A stretch of DNA of 64,000 bases from Fimbriimonadaceae bacterium (GCA_019694835.1 JAIBBE010000014.1:124001-188000); one strand, 5' to 3'. Counted from the stretch's first letter, positions 1-9,599 are shown. Notes: a model not told the origin generated them from the letters alone. Numbers and translations: made by a program.

Positions 1-662
1 TTGCCTTTTCGATCTCGCATGACTTCGTATTCGACTTCTTTCCAACCGAGCAGACTGCGCTCAACCATGAGCTGGCTCCGCATCGAAAGCTGCAAACCCT
101 TTAGACCAGTCTCAAGGAGCTCCTCCTTCGTGTAAGCAATGCCACCGCCCGTTCCGCCTAACGTATAGGCAGGGCGAATGATGCAGGGGTATGGCACGAC
201 ATCGAGGATTGCTTCAAGCTGTTCAGGATTCTCGATAATCCAGCTTTCAGGCACCGGCTCCTTGATTTCCCGCATGAGCTGTCGAAACTCCTCCCGGTCT
301 TCAGCTTTTTGGATCGCGCTCAGCGGCGTTCCGAGCAGTTTCACACCGTACTTTTCGAGGATCCCCTGATTGGCGAGCTGAGTCGCCAGGTTCAGGCCGG
401 TCTGGCCCCCGAGGGTCGGCAACAGCCCGTCCGGTCGCTCTCGGGCGATGACCCGCTCACAGAAATCCACATTGAGCGGCTCGATGTAGACCGCATCGGC
501 AGTCTCTTCGTCGGTCATGATCGTCGCTGGATTCGAGTTAATCAGGACGACTTTGTAGCCCTCTTCGCGAAGGGACTTGCAGGCTTGGGTGCCCGCATAA
601 TCGAACTCCGCAGCCTGACCAATAACGATCGGGCCCGAGCCGATGACGAGGATTTTCTCCAT
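1..662 (-). CDS. carB: Carbamoyl-phosphate synthase large subunit, N-terminal part (runs off window start)
   Basis: Large subunit of carbamoyl-phosphate synthase, which makes carbamoyl phosphate from bicarbonate, ammonia from glutamine and ATP for pyrimidine and arginine synthesis in the cytoplasm. Reading the minus strand gives 220 residues beginning [20 protein letters not shown], the characteristic N-terminus, followed by [26 protein letters not shown] and the ATP-grasp segment [14 protein letters not shown]. The start is fixed because an in-frame TGA lies six codons upstream. A CACAAT box at 672-677 lies 9 nt before the ATG. Only about a fifth of the protein is present; the rest lies left of the window. 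Divergent from the GH1 gene. Identification is secure. Confidence 0.97.
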   Translation of the reverse strand, partial: MEKILVIGSGPIVIGQAAEFDYAGTQACKSLREEGYKVVLINSNPATIMTDEETADAVYIEPLNVDFCERVIARERPDGLLPTLGGQTGLNLATQLANQGILEKYGVKLLGTPLSAIQKAEDREEFRQLMREIKEPVPESWIIENPEQLEAILDVVPYPCIIRPAYTLGGTGGGIAYTKEELLETGLKGLQLSMRSQLMVERSLLGWKEVEYEVMRDRKG

Positions 663-748
663 CGAAGACCTATTGTGTCAGACCCCGCCCCCAGCACGCA
701 CAAGCGGGTACCGGGTATCCCGAAGGCAGTCGTTTCACGGAGGAACAC

Positions 749-2101
749 TTGAGCTTTCCACATGATTTCGTTTGGGGCGTGGCCACCGCGTCCTATCAGA
801 TTGAAGGAGCGGTCAACGAAGACGGGCGAGGTCCATCGACCTGGGACATGATGTGCGGCAAGCCCGGCGCCATTAACCTCGGCCACACCGGCGACGTCGC
901 TTGCGACCACTATCATCGCTACGCCGAAGACGTCGCGTTGATGAAGGAACTGGGCGTCAAAGGCTACCGATTCAGCCTTGCCTGGCCGCGAATCATGCCC
1001 GAAGGCACTGGCGCGATCAACGAGAAAGGCCTCGAATTCTATGATCGCCTGGTCGATGCGCTGCTGGCGGCCGGAATTGAGCCGTGGGTGACCCTCTTCC
1101 ACTGGGATCTCCCCCTCGCGCTCTACCATCGCGGCGGCTGGCTGAACCCGGAGAGCCCCAAGTGGTTCGCCGACTATGCCCAGGTCGTTGTTGATCGTCT
1201 GGGGGACCGCGTGGGCCACTGGTTCACGCTGAACGAGCCCCAGTGCTTCATTGGATTGGGCACCTGGGATGGCATTCATGCTCCGGGCGATAAGCTCCGC
1301 TGGGCCGAAGTCCTCCTTGGTGCCCACCACGCTCTGCTTGCGCATGGGATGGGGACGCAGGTCATACGGGCACGAGCGAAACGACCTTCCAAGGTCGGCT
1401 ACGCGCCGGTCGGCACAACCTACGTTCCCGAGACCGAGTCCGTTGCCGACATCGACGCCGCCAGAGAGGCCATGTTCCAGGTCAACGCAAGGACGCCGTG
1501 GCAAAACACTTGGTGGATGGACCCCGTGTTTTTTGGCCGATACCCTGAGGACGGCCTCAAGCTGTATGCGGGTGAAGTGCCTAACTACATCGACGCCGAT
1601 ATGAAGACCATCTCCGAGCCGCTGGACTTCTTCGGCGCGAACATTTACACGGGCATTTCGGTGCGAGCGGGCGCGTCTGGCGTACCGGAAGTCGTGCCTT
1701 ACCCTGTAGGTGCGCCGCAGACGGCCTTCCGCTGGTGGGTCCGGCCCGAGTGCCTCTATTGGGGGCCGAAGTTCCTTTACGAACGTTACGGAAAGCCCAT
1801 TGTCATTAGCGAAAACGGTCTCTCAAACCAGGATTGGGTCCACTTGGATGGAGCGGTGCACGACCCGCAGCGCATCGACTTCCTGCACCGGCACCTCTCA
1901 AACCTGAAGCACGCGATGGTCGAAGGCGTGCCCATCGATGGCTACTTTCAGTGGTCTATGCTCGACAACTTCGAGTGGGGCGAGGGTTACAAGGAGCGAT
2001 TCGGGCTGGTCTATGTCGACTACCAAACCCAGAAGCGAACGCCAAAAGACTCGTTCTACTGGTACCGAGATCAAATTGTGAAAAACGGCGCGGACCTGTA
2101 G
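749..2101 (+). CDS. GH1 beta-glucosidase
   Basis: Glycoside hydrolase family 1 retaining beta-glucosidase, 450 residues, the usual size. Visible family features are FVWGVATASYQIEGA at the N-terminus, the acid/base motif TLNEP (E163), the nucleophile motif ISENGL (E355) and the C-terminal DNFEWGEGYKERFGL. There is no signal peptide, so it is expected to act in the cytoplasm on imported cello- or laminari-oligosaccharides. The start is TTG, supported by a strong Shine-Dalgarno GGAGGA at 739-744. A second GH1 enzyme is encoded at 31295-32713 inside the LacI locus; this copy has no CGAAACGTTTCG operator nearby. Exact sugar preference cannot be read from the sequence. Confidence 0.95.
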   Translation: MSFPHDFVWGVATASYQIEGAVNEDGRGPSTWDMMCGKPGAINLGHTGDVACDHYHRYAEDVALMKELGVKGYRFSLAWPRIMPEGTGAINEKGLEFYDRLVDALLAAGIEPWVTLFHWDLPLALYHRGGWLNPESPKWFADYAQVVVDRLGDRVGHWFTLNEPQCFIGLGTWDGIHAPGDKLRWAEVLLGAHHALLAHGMGTQVIRARAKRPSKVGYAPVGTTYVPETESVADIDAAREAMFQVNARTPWQNTWWMDPVFFGRYPEDGLKLYAGEVPNYIDADMKTISEPLDFFGANIYTGISVRAGASGVPEVVPYPVGAPQTAFRWWVRPECLYWGPKFLYERYGKPIVISENGLSNQDWVHLDGAVHDPQRIDFLHRHLSNLKHAMVEGVPIDGYFQWSMLDNFEWGEGYKERFGLVYVDYQTQKRTPKDSFYWYRDQIVKNGADL

Positions 2102-2122
2102 ACAAGACGATACATCTTCCGG

Positions 2123-2128
2123 TAAATT
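2123..2128 (+). promoter_or_regulatory. -10 box of a leaderless promoter for the DUF1579 gene
   Basis: TAAATT ends 6 nt before the ATG at 2135. A TAGACA sequence at 2099-2104, 18 nt upstream, can serve as -35. Transcription would start at or next to the A of the ATG. Confidence 0.5.
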
Positions 2129-2134
2129 GGCTTC

Positions 2135-2650
2135 ATGCGAAACCTTGCTTTACTGTGTTTGTTCGTCATGGGCTCAGCGGCCCTTGCCCAGCCTTCGATG
2201 GCCCCCCCAGCCGAAATCAAGAAACTCGACTGGATGCTCGGTACCTGGGAAGGCAGCTTCAACTGGGACATGGAGGGGACCAAGACCGTGGCCACCATGA
2301 AGATGGTCATCGACATGGATGGCCAGTTTCAGCGTCAGGTCACCACGATGGAAATGTCGGGGATGAAGGTCACCGAGACCGCCTATCTGGGTTGGAATGC
2401 CGAAAAGAAGAAGTACGGTATGTACACGTTCACCAATTTCTCGCCCGAGCCTCGGATCGAATGGGGTGACGAGAAGAGCGGTGAAATGGTGTTCTTGAGT
2501 GAGCCTTGGAATTCTGGCATGCCCGAAAAGACGAGCAGCCGGGCAACCCTCAAGAAGCTTAATGACAAAGAGGTATCGATGGTGCTCGAGTTCAAGACCG
2601 GCGACAAGTGGACGAAGGTCGCGGACGGCACGTTCAAGAAGACCAAGTAA
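2135..2650 (+). CDS. DUF1579-family secreted protein
   Basis: 171 residues. An N-terminal signal peptide (about residues 1-18, ending ALAQ) is followed by a domain with MLGTWEGSFNW and conserved Trp/Gly spacing that resembles DUF1579, a lipocalin-like beta-barrel family of unknown function. Expected to be exported. It stands alone: the GH1 gene ends 33 bp upstream on the same strand, but this gene has its own leaderless-type promoter, and it is followed by a palindrome and a convergent gene. I cannot assign a substrate or role. Confidence 0.75.
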   Translation: MRNLALLCLFVMGSAALAQPSMAPPAEIKKLDWMLGTWEGSFNWDMEGTKTVATMKMVIDMDGQFQRQVTTMEMSGMKVTETAYLGWNAEKKKYGMYTFTNFSPEPRIEWGDEKSGEMVFLSEPWNSGMPEKTSSRATLKKLNDKEVSMVLEFKTGDKWTKVADGTFKKTK

Positions 2651-2690
2651 CCCAAGCCTCCACCGATGGAGACTCCCTCACCGATAGATT

Positions 2691-2716
2691 GCCCCCATCC
2701 GTAGGAGGATGGGGGC
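2691..2716. repeat. Small intergenic palindrome (ATCCGTNGGAGGAT family), copy 1
   Basis: GCCCCCATCC and GGATGGGGGC form a 10-bp perfect stem around loop GTAGGA, between convergent genes ending at 2650 and 2736. It could terminate both, though no T-tract follows. Related copies lie at 7426-7451 and 23574-23600. Confidence 0.7.
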
Positions 2717-2735
2717 ATAGGAGAGGGTGCACTTT

Positions 2736-3905
2736 CTACAGCTTGAACACGGCTTGGGCGAAGAACCACCACTGACGGTCGCGGCTGCCCGTGATGTTTT
2801 CGATGAAACGCCCCGGAAGCAGCACACCGACGCCCGCACTCAAATTCCAGTTGGAATTTGGTCGGTGTATGAACTCCAATGTAATCTCCTGACCTACATC
2901 TCGACCAGACGAGCCGGTTGGATCGATGAATGTGCCGCCAGACCACTTGTTGGGCTGACCATTATCCGCGTACCACGCGTCGCTGGCGTCATGGAGCGAA
3001 TAGGCGTGCCACTGGAGGTTCGCGGTCGTGGTTTTCGTGAGCTTATGCTCGACCGTCAGCGCGATCTCGTTCATGTTGCGCCAGCCCTGCAGGTCCATCA
3101 GGCCGTAGTAGCGGTGCGATGACGAGTAGAGCTGGTCGAATGTCCGGTTGGTCCTGCCGTCGTTGCCACCACTGGCTGCGTTGAACTCGAGATAGAGCCG
3201 CGTTTGCGACTTGGGGACGCGATACCCAACCCCTGCATGCACTGCCCATGCGCGCTGATCCGCGCCCTTGGACTTTCCGAACTGATACGCACCTTCAGCA
3301 TCGAGGTCGAATGCCCCAAAGGTCTTCTTCCAGTTGTGGTCGAGGGTCCAGATGTCGTCAGATCCGCCTGCGCTCTTGTCGCGTTTGAAGACCAGCATCG
3401 ACTGGCCGCCGGACCAAGTCTTCGTGACGCCCGCGACCCTAGCATCCGGAACCGAGATACCGTTCAGACCGAGCTTCGCGCCAAACAAATCGTAGTCCTT
3501 ACCGCCGACATAAAACCCATCGTAGGCCCGACCGCGGTTGCCCCAATCGCTGGTGCCGATAAGCCGCTCACTGCCGATGGCCAGCTTCTGTCGTCCCACG
3601 ACAACCTTGAGCCCGTCCTTCGCGTACTGGACGTTGCCGGTTAACAGGTCTTTGCCCTGCGCTGAGAAGTTCTTCGCGGGTGTCCAGGACAAGTCGTGGG
3701 TGTACTGATAGACCAACTGCGCTTTCCAGTTTTTTCCGTACGAGACCTCGATACCTGGTCGAATCCTGGTCAGGAAGCTCGATTTGCGGTCTGGAATAGC
3801 ATCGTCAAAGTCGCGGTCGATGCGGGATTCGAAGCGCTCACGCACTTCGAGCAGGGGTTTGATTTTCCATTCTTGGGCCAGTGCTGGCGATGCTTGCGGG
3901 ATCAT
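2736..3905 (-). CDS. Outer-membrane beta-barrel protein, alginate-export-like
   Basis: 389 residues rich in alternating polar/hydrophobic strands and aromatic residues (for example YQYTHDLSW, VVVGRQKLAIGSERLIGT, GNRGRAYDGFYVGG), ending WWFFAQAVFKL with a terminal hydrophobic strand and final residue L. This resembles the alginate-export/porin-like barrel family (PF13372) and suggests passive transport of anionic or sugar polymers across an outer membrane. The chosen ATG follows the Shine-Dalgarno AAGGAG by 6 nt. That start leaves only MIPQASPALAQ before the mature EWKIKP, a cleavage-type ending with no hydrophobic core; an upstream ATG at 3929 adds eight residues and does not repair it. Either the signal is atypical or the 5' end is damaged. 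Confidence 0.65.
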   Translation of the reverse strand: MIPQASPALAQEWKIKPLLEVRERFESRIDRDFDDAIPDRKSSFLTRIRPGIEVSYGKNWKAQLVYQYTHDLSWTPAKNFSAQGKDLLTGNVQYAKDGLKVVVGRQKLAIGSERLIGTSDWGNRGRAYDGFYVGGKDYDLFGAKLGLNGISVPDARVAGVTKTWSGGQSMLVFKRDKSAGGSDDIWTLDHNWKKTFGAFDLDAEGAYQFGKSKGADQRAWAVHAGVGYRVPKSQTRLYLEFNAASGGNDGRTNRTFDQLYSSSHRYYGLMDLQGWRNMNEIALTVEHKLTKTTTANLQWHAYSLHDASDAWYADNGQPNKWSGGTFIDPTGSSGRDVGQEITLEFIHRPNSNWNLSAGVGVLLPGRFIENITGSRDRQWWFFAQAVFKL

Positions 3906-3980
3906 AGCGTCACTCCTTAACAATCCCATTGTGACTCCGCCACACAGGTCGTCACATGACGCCGATCATAGGGCGTTTGC

Positions 3981-5771
3981 CTACCAGCTTCCGCCGCCAC
4001 CGCCGCCAAATCCGCCACCCGAGAAGCCTCCGCCGCCGAATCCGCTACCTCCACCCGAACTTCCGGACGAGCGGGGGGGCGTCGCGGCTGCGGAGGCGAT
4101 CGACGAGTTGATGGACGTCAAGTCGTGCGAGAAGTACATCCAGTTGTATCCAGAACCGTACGGTGAGACATACCATCCGGGCATTTCGTGGAGGATTCCG
4201 TCGAAGGCTTGAGCCCATTGCGTGGTTAGGCCAAAGGCCACCGCATGCGGAAGGTACTCCTCGAACAAGGACATGTCCGGCTGCCGCTTATCCTGCCATT
4301 CCAATTCCTTTCCGCGAGCGCGACGAATGAACTCCTCGAATCCGAGTACCCTTGCCCGAACCTGGCTCCCCATAGGCGTGCGTCTCGGCATTCCCCGTGC
4401 GAACAGGAGAACCAGAACAGCACCTGCGATGCCGCCCGTCCAAGCCGCCAACGGACTGCTTACCGGGGTGAGGATGGCGCTGAGAACAGCGAGGAGGATA
4501 CATACGGATACGCCGCCACAACCCCACCAGCCGCGGACATCGCGGGGGTTGGCTCGGTAATAGCCCTTGTGCATAAGTTCCTGGTAGAGGCTCGTCTGCA
4601 GATCGCTGAGCGATGGAGCCACATAAGTTCTCAAGTCCGATTCGTCAATGCGGCCATTCACTTTCTTGAGCAGGTTATAGAGCTTCTGTTCAAAGATCGT
4701 CAGGTCCGGGCCGGCAGGCTTGTCGGTCAGTTCCAACTCAGCAACCCGGCGTTTGATGATCATCCCGACCTCGGTCGGATAGATGCGCAAATACCCCTTC
4801 ACTGCCAAGCTGATGAAACCGGCCGCGATGTCGCGCTGGTCGACCCGCTCATCGGCCATGACGCCAACCGCGCTGCCACTGAGTCCATCCGGTGGCTCGA
4901 ACTGGACCACCATCGGGCCACCGTGGGGATCGCGACCGTACTTGAACCAGAGGATCGTCATCGCGAAAAGGACGAGAATGGGAATCCCGAACCCGATGTT
5001 CGGGATCAGGAACATCACCGCGCTCTGGAAGAAAGTAGGCTTCTCAATTGTGTTTGCGGGTACTGCCAAGACCACCGTCAAGCCTTCACCGGCGGGCAAA
5101 GGAGCAGTTCGGGCGACGGTCAGGTCACCGTCATCCAGACGCATCGAGGTAGAGGTTGCGTCGTCCGTTGCCTGCTTGTTGAGTCCGAAGATCGTTTGGT
5201 TCAGGCTCGATCCATAGGTCCCAACAAAGGCCCGCGCACGTACATCGGCATCGGGTTCTGTGGCCGGAAACCTCACATCGCAAGAGGCTTGCCGAATCGC
5301 CGTGTCCCACTCGTTGCCGGTGACGTTCCAGTAAAGCTCGGCTCGCTCCTGCCCCCAGTCTCCGCCCGCAGCAAACCAGTTGATGGCTCCAAGGACGCGG
5401 TAGCGAATGACGTAGATCTTGCTGGTTCCGGGCTGGAGCCAGACCTTTTCGTCGCCAATCCGAATCTTGATATTGGGACCCTCTTTCGTGATCTTGGTCG
5501 TTTGGGAGGTGCCACTCGCGTCGGTCACGCTAATCTGGTCGAGGTAGATGTTGCGCGCCAAGCCTCGCCCGGCTTCGTAATTCACCGGAATGAAGCGGAA
5601 AATGCCCCGTCGCGCGGTGTTGAACGTCACCGTGATCGTTTCTTGGACCTTCAGTTCGCCATCCCGAGCGAGGTCGAGCCTGACGTCGAAGCGATCGATG
5701 ACGTACGGCTGGGCAAGCCCGGCGAACGGGGCGAACAAGCAAAGGAGGAAAAGGATGAGTCGGTGTTTCAC
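3981..5771 (-). CDS. DUF2207-domain membrane protein
   Basis: 596 residues. GTG at 5771 starts a signal peptide (VKHRLILFLLCLFAPFAGLA) with GAGGG just upstream; an in-frame ATG at 5831 would add 20 residues of poor signal character. Extracytoplasmic DUF2207 domain (about 22-250, with YVIDRFDVRLDL and RGIFRFIPVNY), one transmembrane segment (IGFGIPILVLFAMTILWF), a cytoplasmic region, a further hydrophobic pair (VCILLAVLSAIL, GAVLVLLFA), and a glycine-rich tail of GGGF-type repeats ending GGSW, as is usual in this family. The function of DUF2207 proteins is not established. Divergent from the secreted protein at 5893. Confidence 0.85.
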   Translation of the reverse strand: MKHRLILFLLCLFAPFAGLAQPYVIDRFDVRLDLARDGELKVQETITVTFNTARRGIFRFIPVNYEAGRGLARNIYLDQISVTDASGTSQTTKITKEGPNIKIRIGDEKVWLQPGTSKIYVIRYRVLGAINWFAAGGDWGQERAELYWNVTGNEWDTAIRQASCDVRFPATEPDADVRARAFVGTYGSSLNQTIFGLNKQATDDATSTSMRLDDGDLTVARTAPLPAGEGLTVVLAVPANTIEKPTFFQSAVMFLIPNIGFGIPILVLFAMTILWFKYGRDPHGGPMVVQFEPPDGLSGSAVGVMADERVDQRDIAAGFISLAVKGYLRIYPTEVGMIIKRRVAELELTDKPAGPDLTIFEQKLYNLLKKVNGRIDESDLRTYVAPSLSDLQTSLYQELMHKGYYRANPRDVRGWWGCGGVSVCILLAVLSAILTPVSSPLAAWTGGIAGAVLVLLFARGMPRRTPMGSQVRARVLGFEEFIRRARGKELEWQDKRQPDMSLFEEYLPHAVAFGLTTQWAQAFDGILHEMPGWYVSPYGSGYNWMYFSHDLTSINSSIASAAATPPRSSGSSGGGSGFGGGGFSGGGFGGGGGGSW

Positions 5772-5880
5772 TGGTTTGAACCCTCTGGCCGGATTTGGGT
5801 CCAAGTTTAGTCCGGAATCGAGTTTGAGCACTGAGTGGGACCAAAGGCCGAGATTTATTAAACCAAAAATTATCTTGGTT

Positions 5881-5886
5881 TAGAAT
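5881..5886 (+). promoter_or_regulatory. -10 box of a leaderless promoter
   Basis: TAGAAT ends 6 nt (AAAAAG) before the ATG at 5893. The surrounding 30 bp are markedly AT-rich against a GC-rich background. Confidence 0.5.
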
Positions 5887-5892
5887 AAAAAG

Positions 5893-6576
5893 ATGAAGCA
5901 GACACTGACCCTCGCCATCCTCGTCCTCGCTGGCATCGCCGTGGCCCAACCGATTCCGGTAGTGAACCACAGCTTCGAAGCCAACTTCGCCGCGCCGAAC
6001 AGCTTCCCTGTCCTCGTTCCAACCGGCTGGCAACTCGTCGACCCCAACTCCATCGTCGATCAGACGATGGATGCCGTTGGTGTCCTGAACCCAACCGGCA
6101 GCACGTTCTTCCCAGCCGGGGCTCCCCACGGCAGTAACGTGGCGCTCATCTTCCTCGCCGACAACATGGGTCAGGGCCCCGTCGGCCTTCGCCAAATCCT
6201 CAACACCAATCTTCGGCCTGTCACCCGCTACACGCTCCGCGTCGAGGTCGGGAACATCGCCTCTGGGTATGGGGCGCCGCCATTCAATCAGTTCTTCAAC
6301 CTCGACGGCTTTCCCGGGTACCGAGTCGAGCTGCGGGCGGGTGGTGTTTTGCTGGCCCAGGACGACAACTCTATGTTTGGCCTCATTCCCGAGGGCGAGT
6401 TCCGAACCAGCAAAGTTACGTTTACCACCGGCAAGACCCACCCACAACTCGGTCAACCGCTTGAGATTCGCCTGATCAATCGCAACGAGATCGACCACCC
6501 GAGCCCGGGTATCGAAGTGGACTTCGACCTCGTGCGCCTCGATGCCACTTCCGCTATCTTTGCACCTAAAGGTTAG
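5893..6576 (+). CDS. Secreted protein of unknown function, jelly-roll-like
   Basis: 227 residues with a clear signal peptide ([19 protein letters not shown]). The mature part begins [13 protein letters not shown] and contains alternating beta-strand segments ([42 protein letters not shown]) and a final DFDLVRLDA. This layout resembles the galactose-binding-like domains of secreted Armatimonadota and planctomycete proteins. No PEP-CTERM, dockerin or catalytic motif is present. I do not recognise a specific function; a carbohydrate-binding role is only a guess from the fold pattern. Confidence 0.7.
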   Translation: MKQTLTLAILVLAGIAVAQPIPVVNHSFEANFAAPNSFPVLVPTGWQLVDPNSIVDQTMDAVGVLNPTGSTFFPAGAPHGSNVALIFLADNMGQGPVGLRQILNTNLRPVTRYTLRVEVGNIASGYGAPPFNQFFNLDGFPGYRVELRAGGVLLAQDDNSMFGLIPEGEFRTSKVTFTTGKTHPQLGQPLEIRLINRNEIDHPSPGIEVDFDLVRLDATSAIFAPKG

Positions 6577-6668
6577 TGAACGAATGGACCGGCCTGTGCG
6601 TCAACGGGTATGAGAGTCAACTGAACGTCTCTCGCAGATGCAATAACCGTTGCATTAAGGCAACAGAG

Positions 6669-6697
6669 TTGCATTTTCGGAAAAACTATCGTATGAT
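6669..6697 (+). promoter_or_regulatory. Sigma-70-type promoter of the prepilin gene, leaderless
   Basis: TTGCAT at 6669-6674 and TATGAT at 6692-6697 are separated by 17 bp. The -10 box ends 7 nt before the ATG at 6705, so the transcript would begin at the start codon. This argues against the longer in-frame start at 6576 and the ATG at 6693, which lies inside the -10 box. Confidence 0.6.
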
Positions 6698-6704
6698 AAT
6701 AACC

Positions 6705-7391
6705 ATGAGGCACTCACGTAGGCTCGGCTTTACCTTGATCGAATTGCTGGTCGTCATTGCGATCATCTCGATCCTCGCGGCAATTCTCTTCCCCGTTTTC
6801 GCCCAGGCGAAGGGTGCGGCGAAGAAGATTGTGGCAATCAGCAACCTCAAGCAGTTGGGCTACGCCCTCCAGCTTTACCTCGCCGACAATGACGACACGC
6901 TGTTCACCACGCGAGACTCCCCCTGGGGCGGCTTTGGCAACGATCCCAACGAGGTCAACGATGTCAAGTCGATCCTGATGCCCTACGTGAAGAGCGATGA
7001 GGTTTGGTACTCGTCGGCGGACAAGCTGCAGCGCAAGGGCGCATCCAGTTTCGCGATCAACGCTTACTTGGAGTACCCATGGAACATGAGTGCCTTTGGC
7101 AGGCCAAGCGAAGCCGTTTACATGATGGATCGTACCGACATTGCACCTCCTAACAACGAGGATCCTGAAGAGCACTACTCCTGGTGGGCATTCACGAATC
7201 CGAGCATCACCGATGTGAGCCAGTTGCCCGGCACGCTGAACTGGCCGCAGGTGCTCGTCCAGGTCTCACCAGAACGCTACACCGGTGCCAACGCGTGCTA
7301 TCTGTTCCTCGATGTCCATGTCAAGGCCATGAAGTTCAATCGAACCTGGGGCGACATGAACAAGAACTACCACTACCCGCTCAAAGACTGA
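6705..7391 (+). CDS. Prepilin-type protein with N-terminal methylation motif
   Basis: 228 residues from the ATG at 6705. The N-terminus [20 protein letters not shown] is a type IV prepilin leader with the peptidase site after G and the essential E5, followed by the hydrophobic helix [20 protein letters not shown] typical of the DUF1559/prepilin family expanded in Armatimonadota and Planctomycetes. The C-terminal [12 protein letters not shown] segment resembles the family's DG-type ending. Exported and assembled or anchored by a type II/IV system not encoded here. Preceded by its own promoter; not in an obvious operon. Another member is at 33002-33865. Confidence 0.85.
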   Translation: MRHSRRLGFTLIELLVVIAIISILAAILFPVFAQAKGAAKKIVAISNLKQLGYALQLYLADNDDTLFTTRDSPWGGFGNDPNEVNDVKSILMPYVKSDEVWYSSADKLQRKGASSFAINAYLEYPWNMSAFGRPSEAVYMMDRTDIAPPNNEDPEEHYSWWAFTNPSITDVSQLPGTLNWPQVLVQVSPERYTGANACYLFLDVHVKAMKFNRTWGDMNKNYHYPLKD

Positions 7392-7425
7392 TGCGACGAG
7401 GACTGAAAGAATCTCCCGCGCAAGG

Positions 7426-7451
7426 GCATCCATCCGTGGGAGGATGGATGC
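7426..7451. repeat. Small intergenic palindrome (ATCCGTNGGAGGAT family), copy 2
   Basis: GCATCCATCC and GGATGGATGC pair around GTGGGA, just downstream of the prepilin gene. The core matches copies at 2691-2716 and 23574-23600. Confidence 0.7.
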
Positions 7452-7654
7452 ACAAGTTCCCCCTCTCCCACTCCGGTGGGGGAGGGTTGGGGAGGGGGGC
7501 CAGTCGAATTGCTGTGGGCCTGCTTGTTCTTGCCCTGCCCATCTGCATGTGGGGCTGTGGGTGCGGATGTGGGGGCCAGGAAGGTTTGTCCGACGAGGAG
7601 ATCCAAAAGGCTCGGCAACGAGTCGAACAGGCCGAAAACCAAAAGCCGAACTAG
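7448..7654 (+). CDS. Possible small lipoprotein whose 5' end lies in a repeat
   Basis: A 68-codon frame. Its C-terminal half looks real: RIAVGLLVLALPICMWGC is a lipoprotein-type signal with Cys at the end, followed by a Cys/Gly cluster and a charged helix (LSDEEIQKARQRVEQAENQ). The first 20 codons are translated from the GC-rich repeat at 7457-7501, and no convincing ribosome site or promoter precedes the ATG. It ends 4 bp inside the convergent livG stop region. It may be a genuine small gene with its 5' end replaced by the repeat, or chance; an internal GTG at 7514 is an alternative start. Confidence 0.35.
   Translation: MHKFPLSHSGGGGLGRGASRIAVGLLVLALPICMWGCGCGCGGQEGLSDEEIQKARQRVEQAENQKPN
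7457..7501. repeat. GC-rich interspersed repeat (CCCTCCC type), copy 1
   Basis: An imperfect inverted repeat of CCCCCTCTCCC and GGGGAGGGTTGGGGAGGGGG around CTCCGGTG. The same consensus recurs at 20255-20350 and, twice in inverted orientation, within 38420-38610. Confidence 0.65.
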
Positions 7655-8421
7655 ACGGCTTCGCCCAGATACGCTTCGATCACCTTTGGGTTGTTCCGAA
7701 TTTCCGAAGGTGGTCCGAAGGCGATCTCCTCACCGTGGTCGAGCACCACGATCTTCTCGCAGATACCCATCACGAATTTCATGTCGTGCTCGATGAGCAA
7801 AACGGTCTTGTCGAACTTGTCCCGGATCAAGCGGACGGTGGCGGCCAGGTCCTCTTTTTCGTTCGGGTTCATCCCGGCCGCAGGCTCGTCGAGCAGCAAC
7901 AGTTCGGGCTGGGTTGCCATCGCACGGGCGATTTCAAGGCGGCGCTGCTTGCCGTACGGGAGGTCAGCACTCCTTACGTGGGCTACATCGGCCAGGTCCA
8001 GCACCTCCAAAAGGTGCATGGCCTCATCCTTGAGGGCGGACGTCTCGTTGATCGCTGAAGGCAGGTAGATCAGGGCCGAGGCGAGGGTCGATTTGTGACG
8101 TAGGAAGCCCCCAACGACCACGTTCTCCAAGACCGACAATGCATGGTAGAGGCGAATGTTCTGAAAGGTCCGCGCGATGCCCATGCGGCAGATCAGGTTC
8201 GGAGCCATGCCGCCAATCTCTCGTCCGTTGAACTTGATCACGCCACTAGTCGGCTTGTAGACGCCAGTGATCAGGTTGAAGCACGTGGTCTTACCTGCTC
8301 CATTTGGACCGATCAGACCGAAGAGGTCGCCCTTGTGGATATCGAAGTTGACGTTATTAACGGCAGTAAGTCCGCCGAATTTGATGGTCGCGTCTTTCAG
8401 ATCGAGCACCACCGGATTCAC
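7651..8421 (-). CDS. livG: Branched-chain amino acid ABC transporter ATP-binding protein
   Basis: ATPase of a LIV-type branched-chain amino acid importer, 256 residues. Walker [10 protein letters not shown], signature-region [13 protein letters not shown], Walker [13 protein letters not shown], the LivG-typical insert around [23 protein letters not shown], and the C-terminal [15 protein letters not shown]. The GTG at 8421 is chosen because AGAGAGG lies 7 nt upstream and its GTGA overlaps the livM stop, a translational-coupling arrangement; a longer frame from 8472 exists. It is the last gene of the livK-H-M-G cluster. The partner ATPase LivF, normally next, is absent here and must be encoded elsewhere or replaced by a LivG homodimer. 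Confidence 0.95.
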   Translation of the reverse strand: MNPVVLDLKDATIKFGGLTAVNNVNFDIHKGDLFGLIGPNGAGKTTCFNLITGVYKPTSGVIKFNGREIGGMAPNLICRMGIARTFQNIRLYHALSVLENVVVGGFLRHKSTLASALIYLPSAINETSALKDEAMHLLEVLDLADVAHVRSADLPYGKQRRLEIARAMATQPELLLLDEPAAGMNPNEKEDLAATVRLIRDKFDKTVLLIEHDMKFVMGICEKIVVLDHGEEIAFGPPSEIRNNPKVIEAYLGEAV

Positions 8422-9599
8422 GCTGGCACCTCTCTGGGCTTGATTCTCAACACCCGTTTCACCCAATCCCAACTGAATTCGTGGTGGGCAAACACTCCCT
8501 GCGGGCGGATGAGCATGATGACGATCAGAGACCCGGCGAAAATCACCATGCGCAGTTTCGCTCCCTCGAACGACTTCTTTGCGATGGGTGGGATGAGGTT
8601 CAGCCCGTAGGGGAGGATCAGCGCCAAGACAATGGCACCGGCGATCACCCCGAGATAGGCCATGGCCTTCTTGTTCCCCCCTTCATGGTAGTTCTTGATC
8701 ACCCAACGAATCGCCCATACGGCGGTCACGGTGGCGATGACGGAAGCAATGAAACCAGCTCCGCTGACCGTTTTCACTTCACGCAAGGCCTCGGGCAAGG
8801 CAAAGAGGGTTACGGCTGCCAGGGCCGAGCCGGTGATTGAACCGGTGCCGCCCAGCACCACCATGGTGAGGATGATAAACGAAACGTCCATCGCGAACGT
8901 GCCTGGCGTGATGCTCGTCTCGTAGTGGGCGAGGAGCGCGCCCGCCGCGCCCGCGAAAGCCGCTCCGATCATGAACGCGGTCACCTTGACGCGGGTTACG
9001 TTCACGCCCATCGCCAAACTCGCGACCTCGTCCTCGCGCACGGCTAGGAAGGTCAGGCCGTGCGCGGTCTTCAGGAGGTTGCGGCACACCGCGATGCAGA
9101 TGATGGCGAGGAGCCAGATAAGCCATATCTCGCGAATCGCAGGGATCTTGTCGAGTGCATAGGCCCCTCCCAGTGCGGGAGTATTCTGGACGATGATGCG
9201 CAAGATCTCCCCAAATCCGAGGGTCACGATTGCGAGGTAGTCCCCACGCAAACGGAGAGACGGCAAGCCAACGATGAACCCGGCCGCGCTGGCGGCTATC
9301 GCCGCGACGAGCATCATGCCGATCAGCCAAAGCGACGGCGGCACCCCAGCGGCCTTCATGAAGTGAATGGAAAGGAAGCCGGCGGTATAGGCGCCTACTT
9401 GGTAAAACGCTGCGTGACCAATCGAGAATTGGCCGGTGATTCCATTGATTAGGTTCAGGCTAACCGCCAGAGTCACGTACAGACCGGCAAGGGCGACCAG
9501 ACGCTGCTTGTCGCTCCCCAGTCCGCCACAGACCATCTGAAGGCCGTAGCAGAACAGAATGGCAATCAAAACCGAGGCGATACGGGTGGGCCAATTCAT
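8418..9599 (-). CDS. livM: Branched-chain amino acid ABC transporter permease
   Basis: 393-residue inner-membrane permease with about ten hydrophobic segments. LivM-type motifs include [54 protein letters not shown] and the EAA-like region [19 protein letters not shown]. Towards the C-terminus an extra hydrophobic hairpin ([23 protein letters not shown]) lies before the usual ending LIRPQGVFA. It begins exactly at the livH stop (TAATG, 1-base overlap) and overlaps livG by 4 bp, so the three are surely one operon. Works with LivH as the transmembrane heterodimer. Confidence 0.95.
   Translation of the reverse strand: MNWPTRIASVLIAILFCYGLQMVCGGLGSDKQRLVALAGLYVTLAVSLNLINGITGQFSIGHAAFYQVGAYTAGFLSIHFMKAAGVPPSLWLIGMMLVAAIAASAAGFIVGLPSLRLRGDYLAIVTLGFGEILRIIVQNTPALGGAYALDKIPAIREIWLIWLLAIICIAVCRNLLKTAHGLTFLAVREDEVASLAMGVNVTRVKVTAFMIGAAFAGAAGALLAHYETSITPGTFAMDVSFIILTMVVLGGTGSITGSALAAVTLFALPEALREVKTVSGAGFIASVIATVTAVWAIRWVIKNYHEGGNKKAMAYLGVIAGAIVLALILPYGLNLIPPIAKKSFEGAKLRMVIFAGSLIVIMLIRPQGVFAHHEFSWDWVKRVLRIKPREVPA

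Noticed and set aside
542..1504. 320-codon minus-strand frame opposite the GH1 beta-glucosidase and carB start
   Set aside because: Antisense to two certain genes; its sequence has no family features and reflects codon bias of the GH1 gene.
4245..5810. 521-codon plus-strand frame opposite DUF2207
   Set aside because: Shadow of the DUF2207 gene, which has a signal, domain and tail; the shadow has none.
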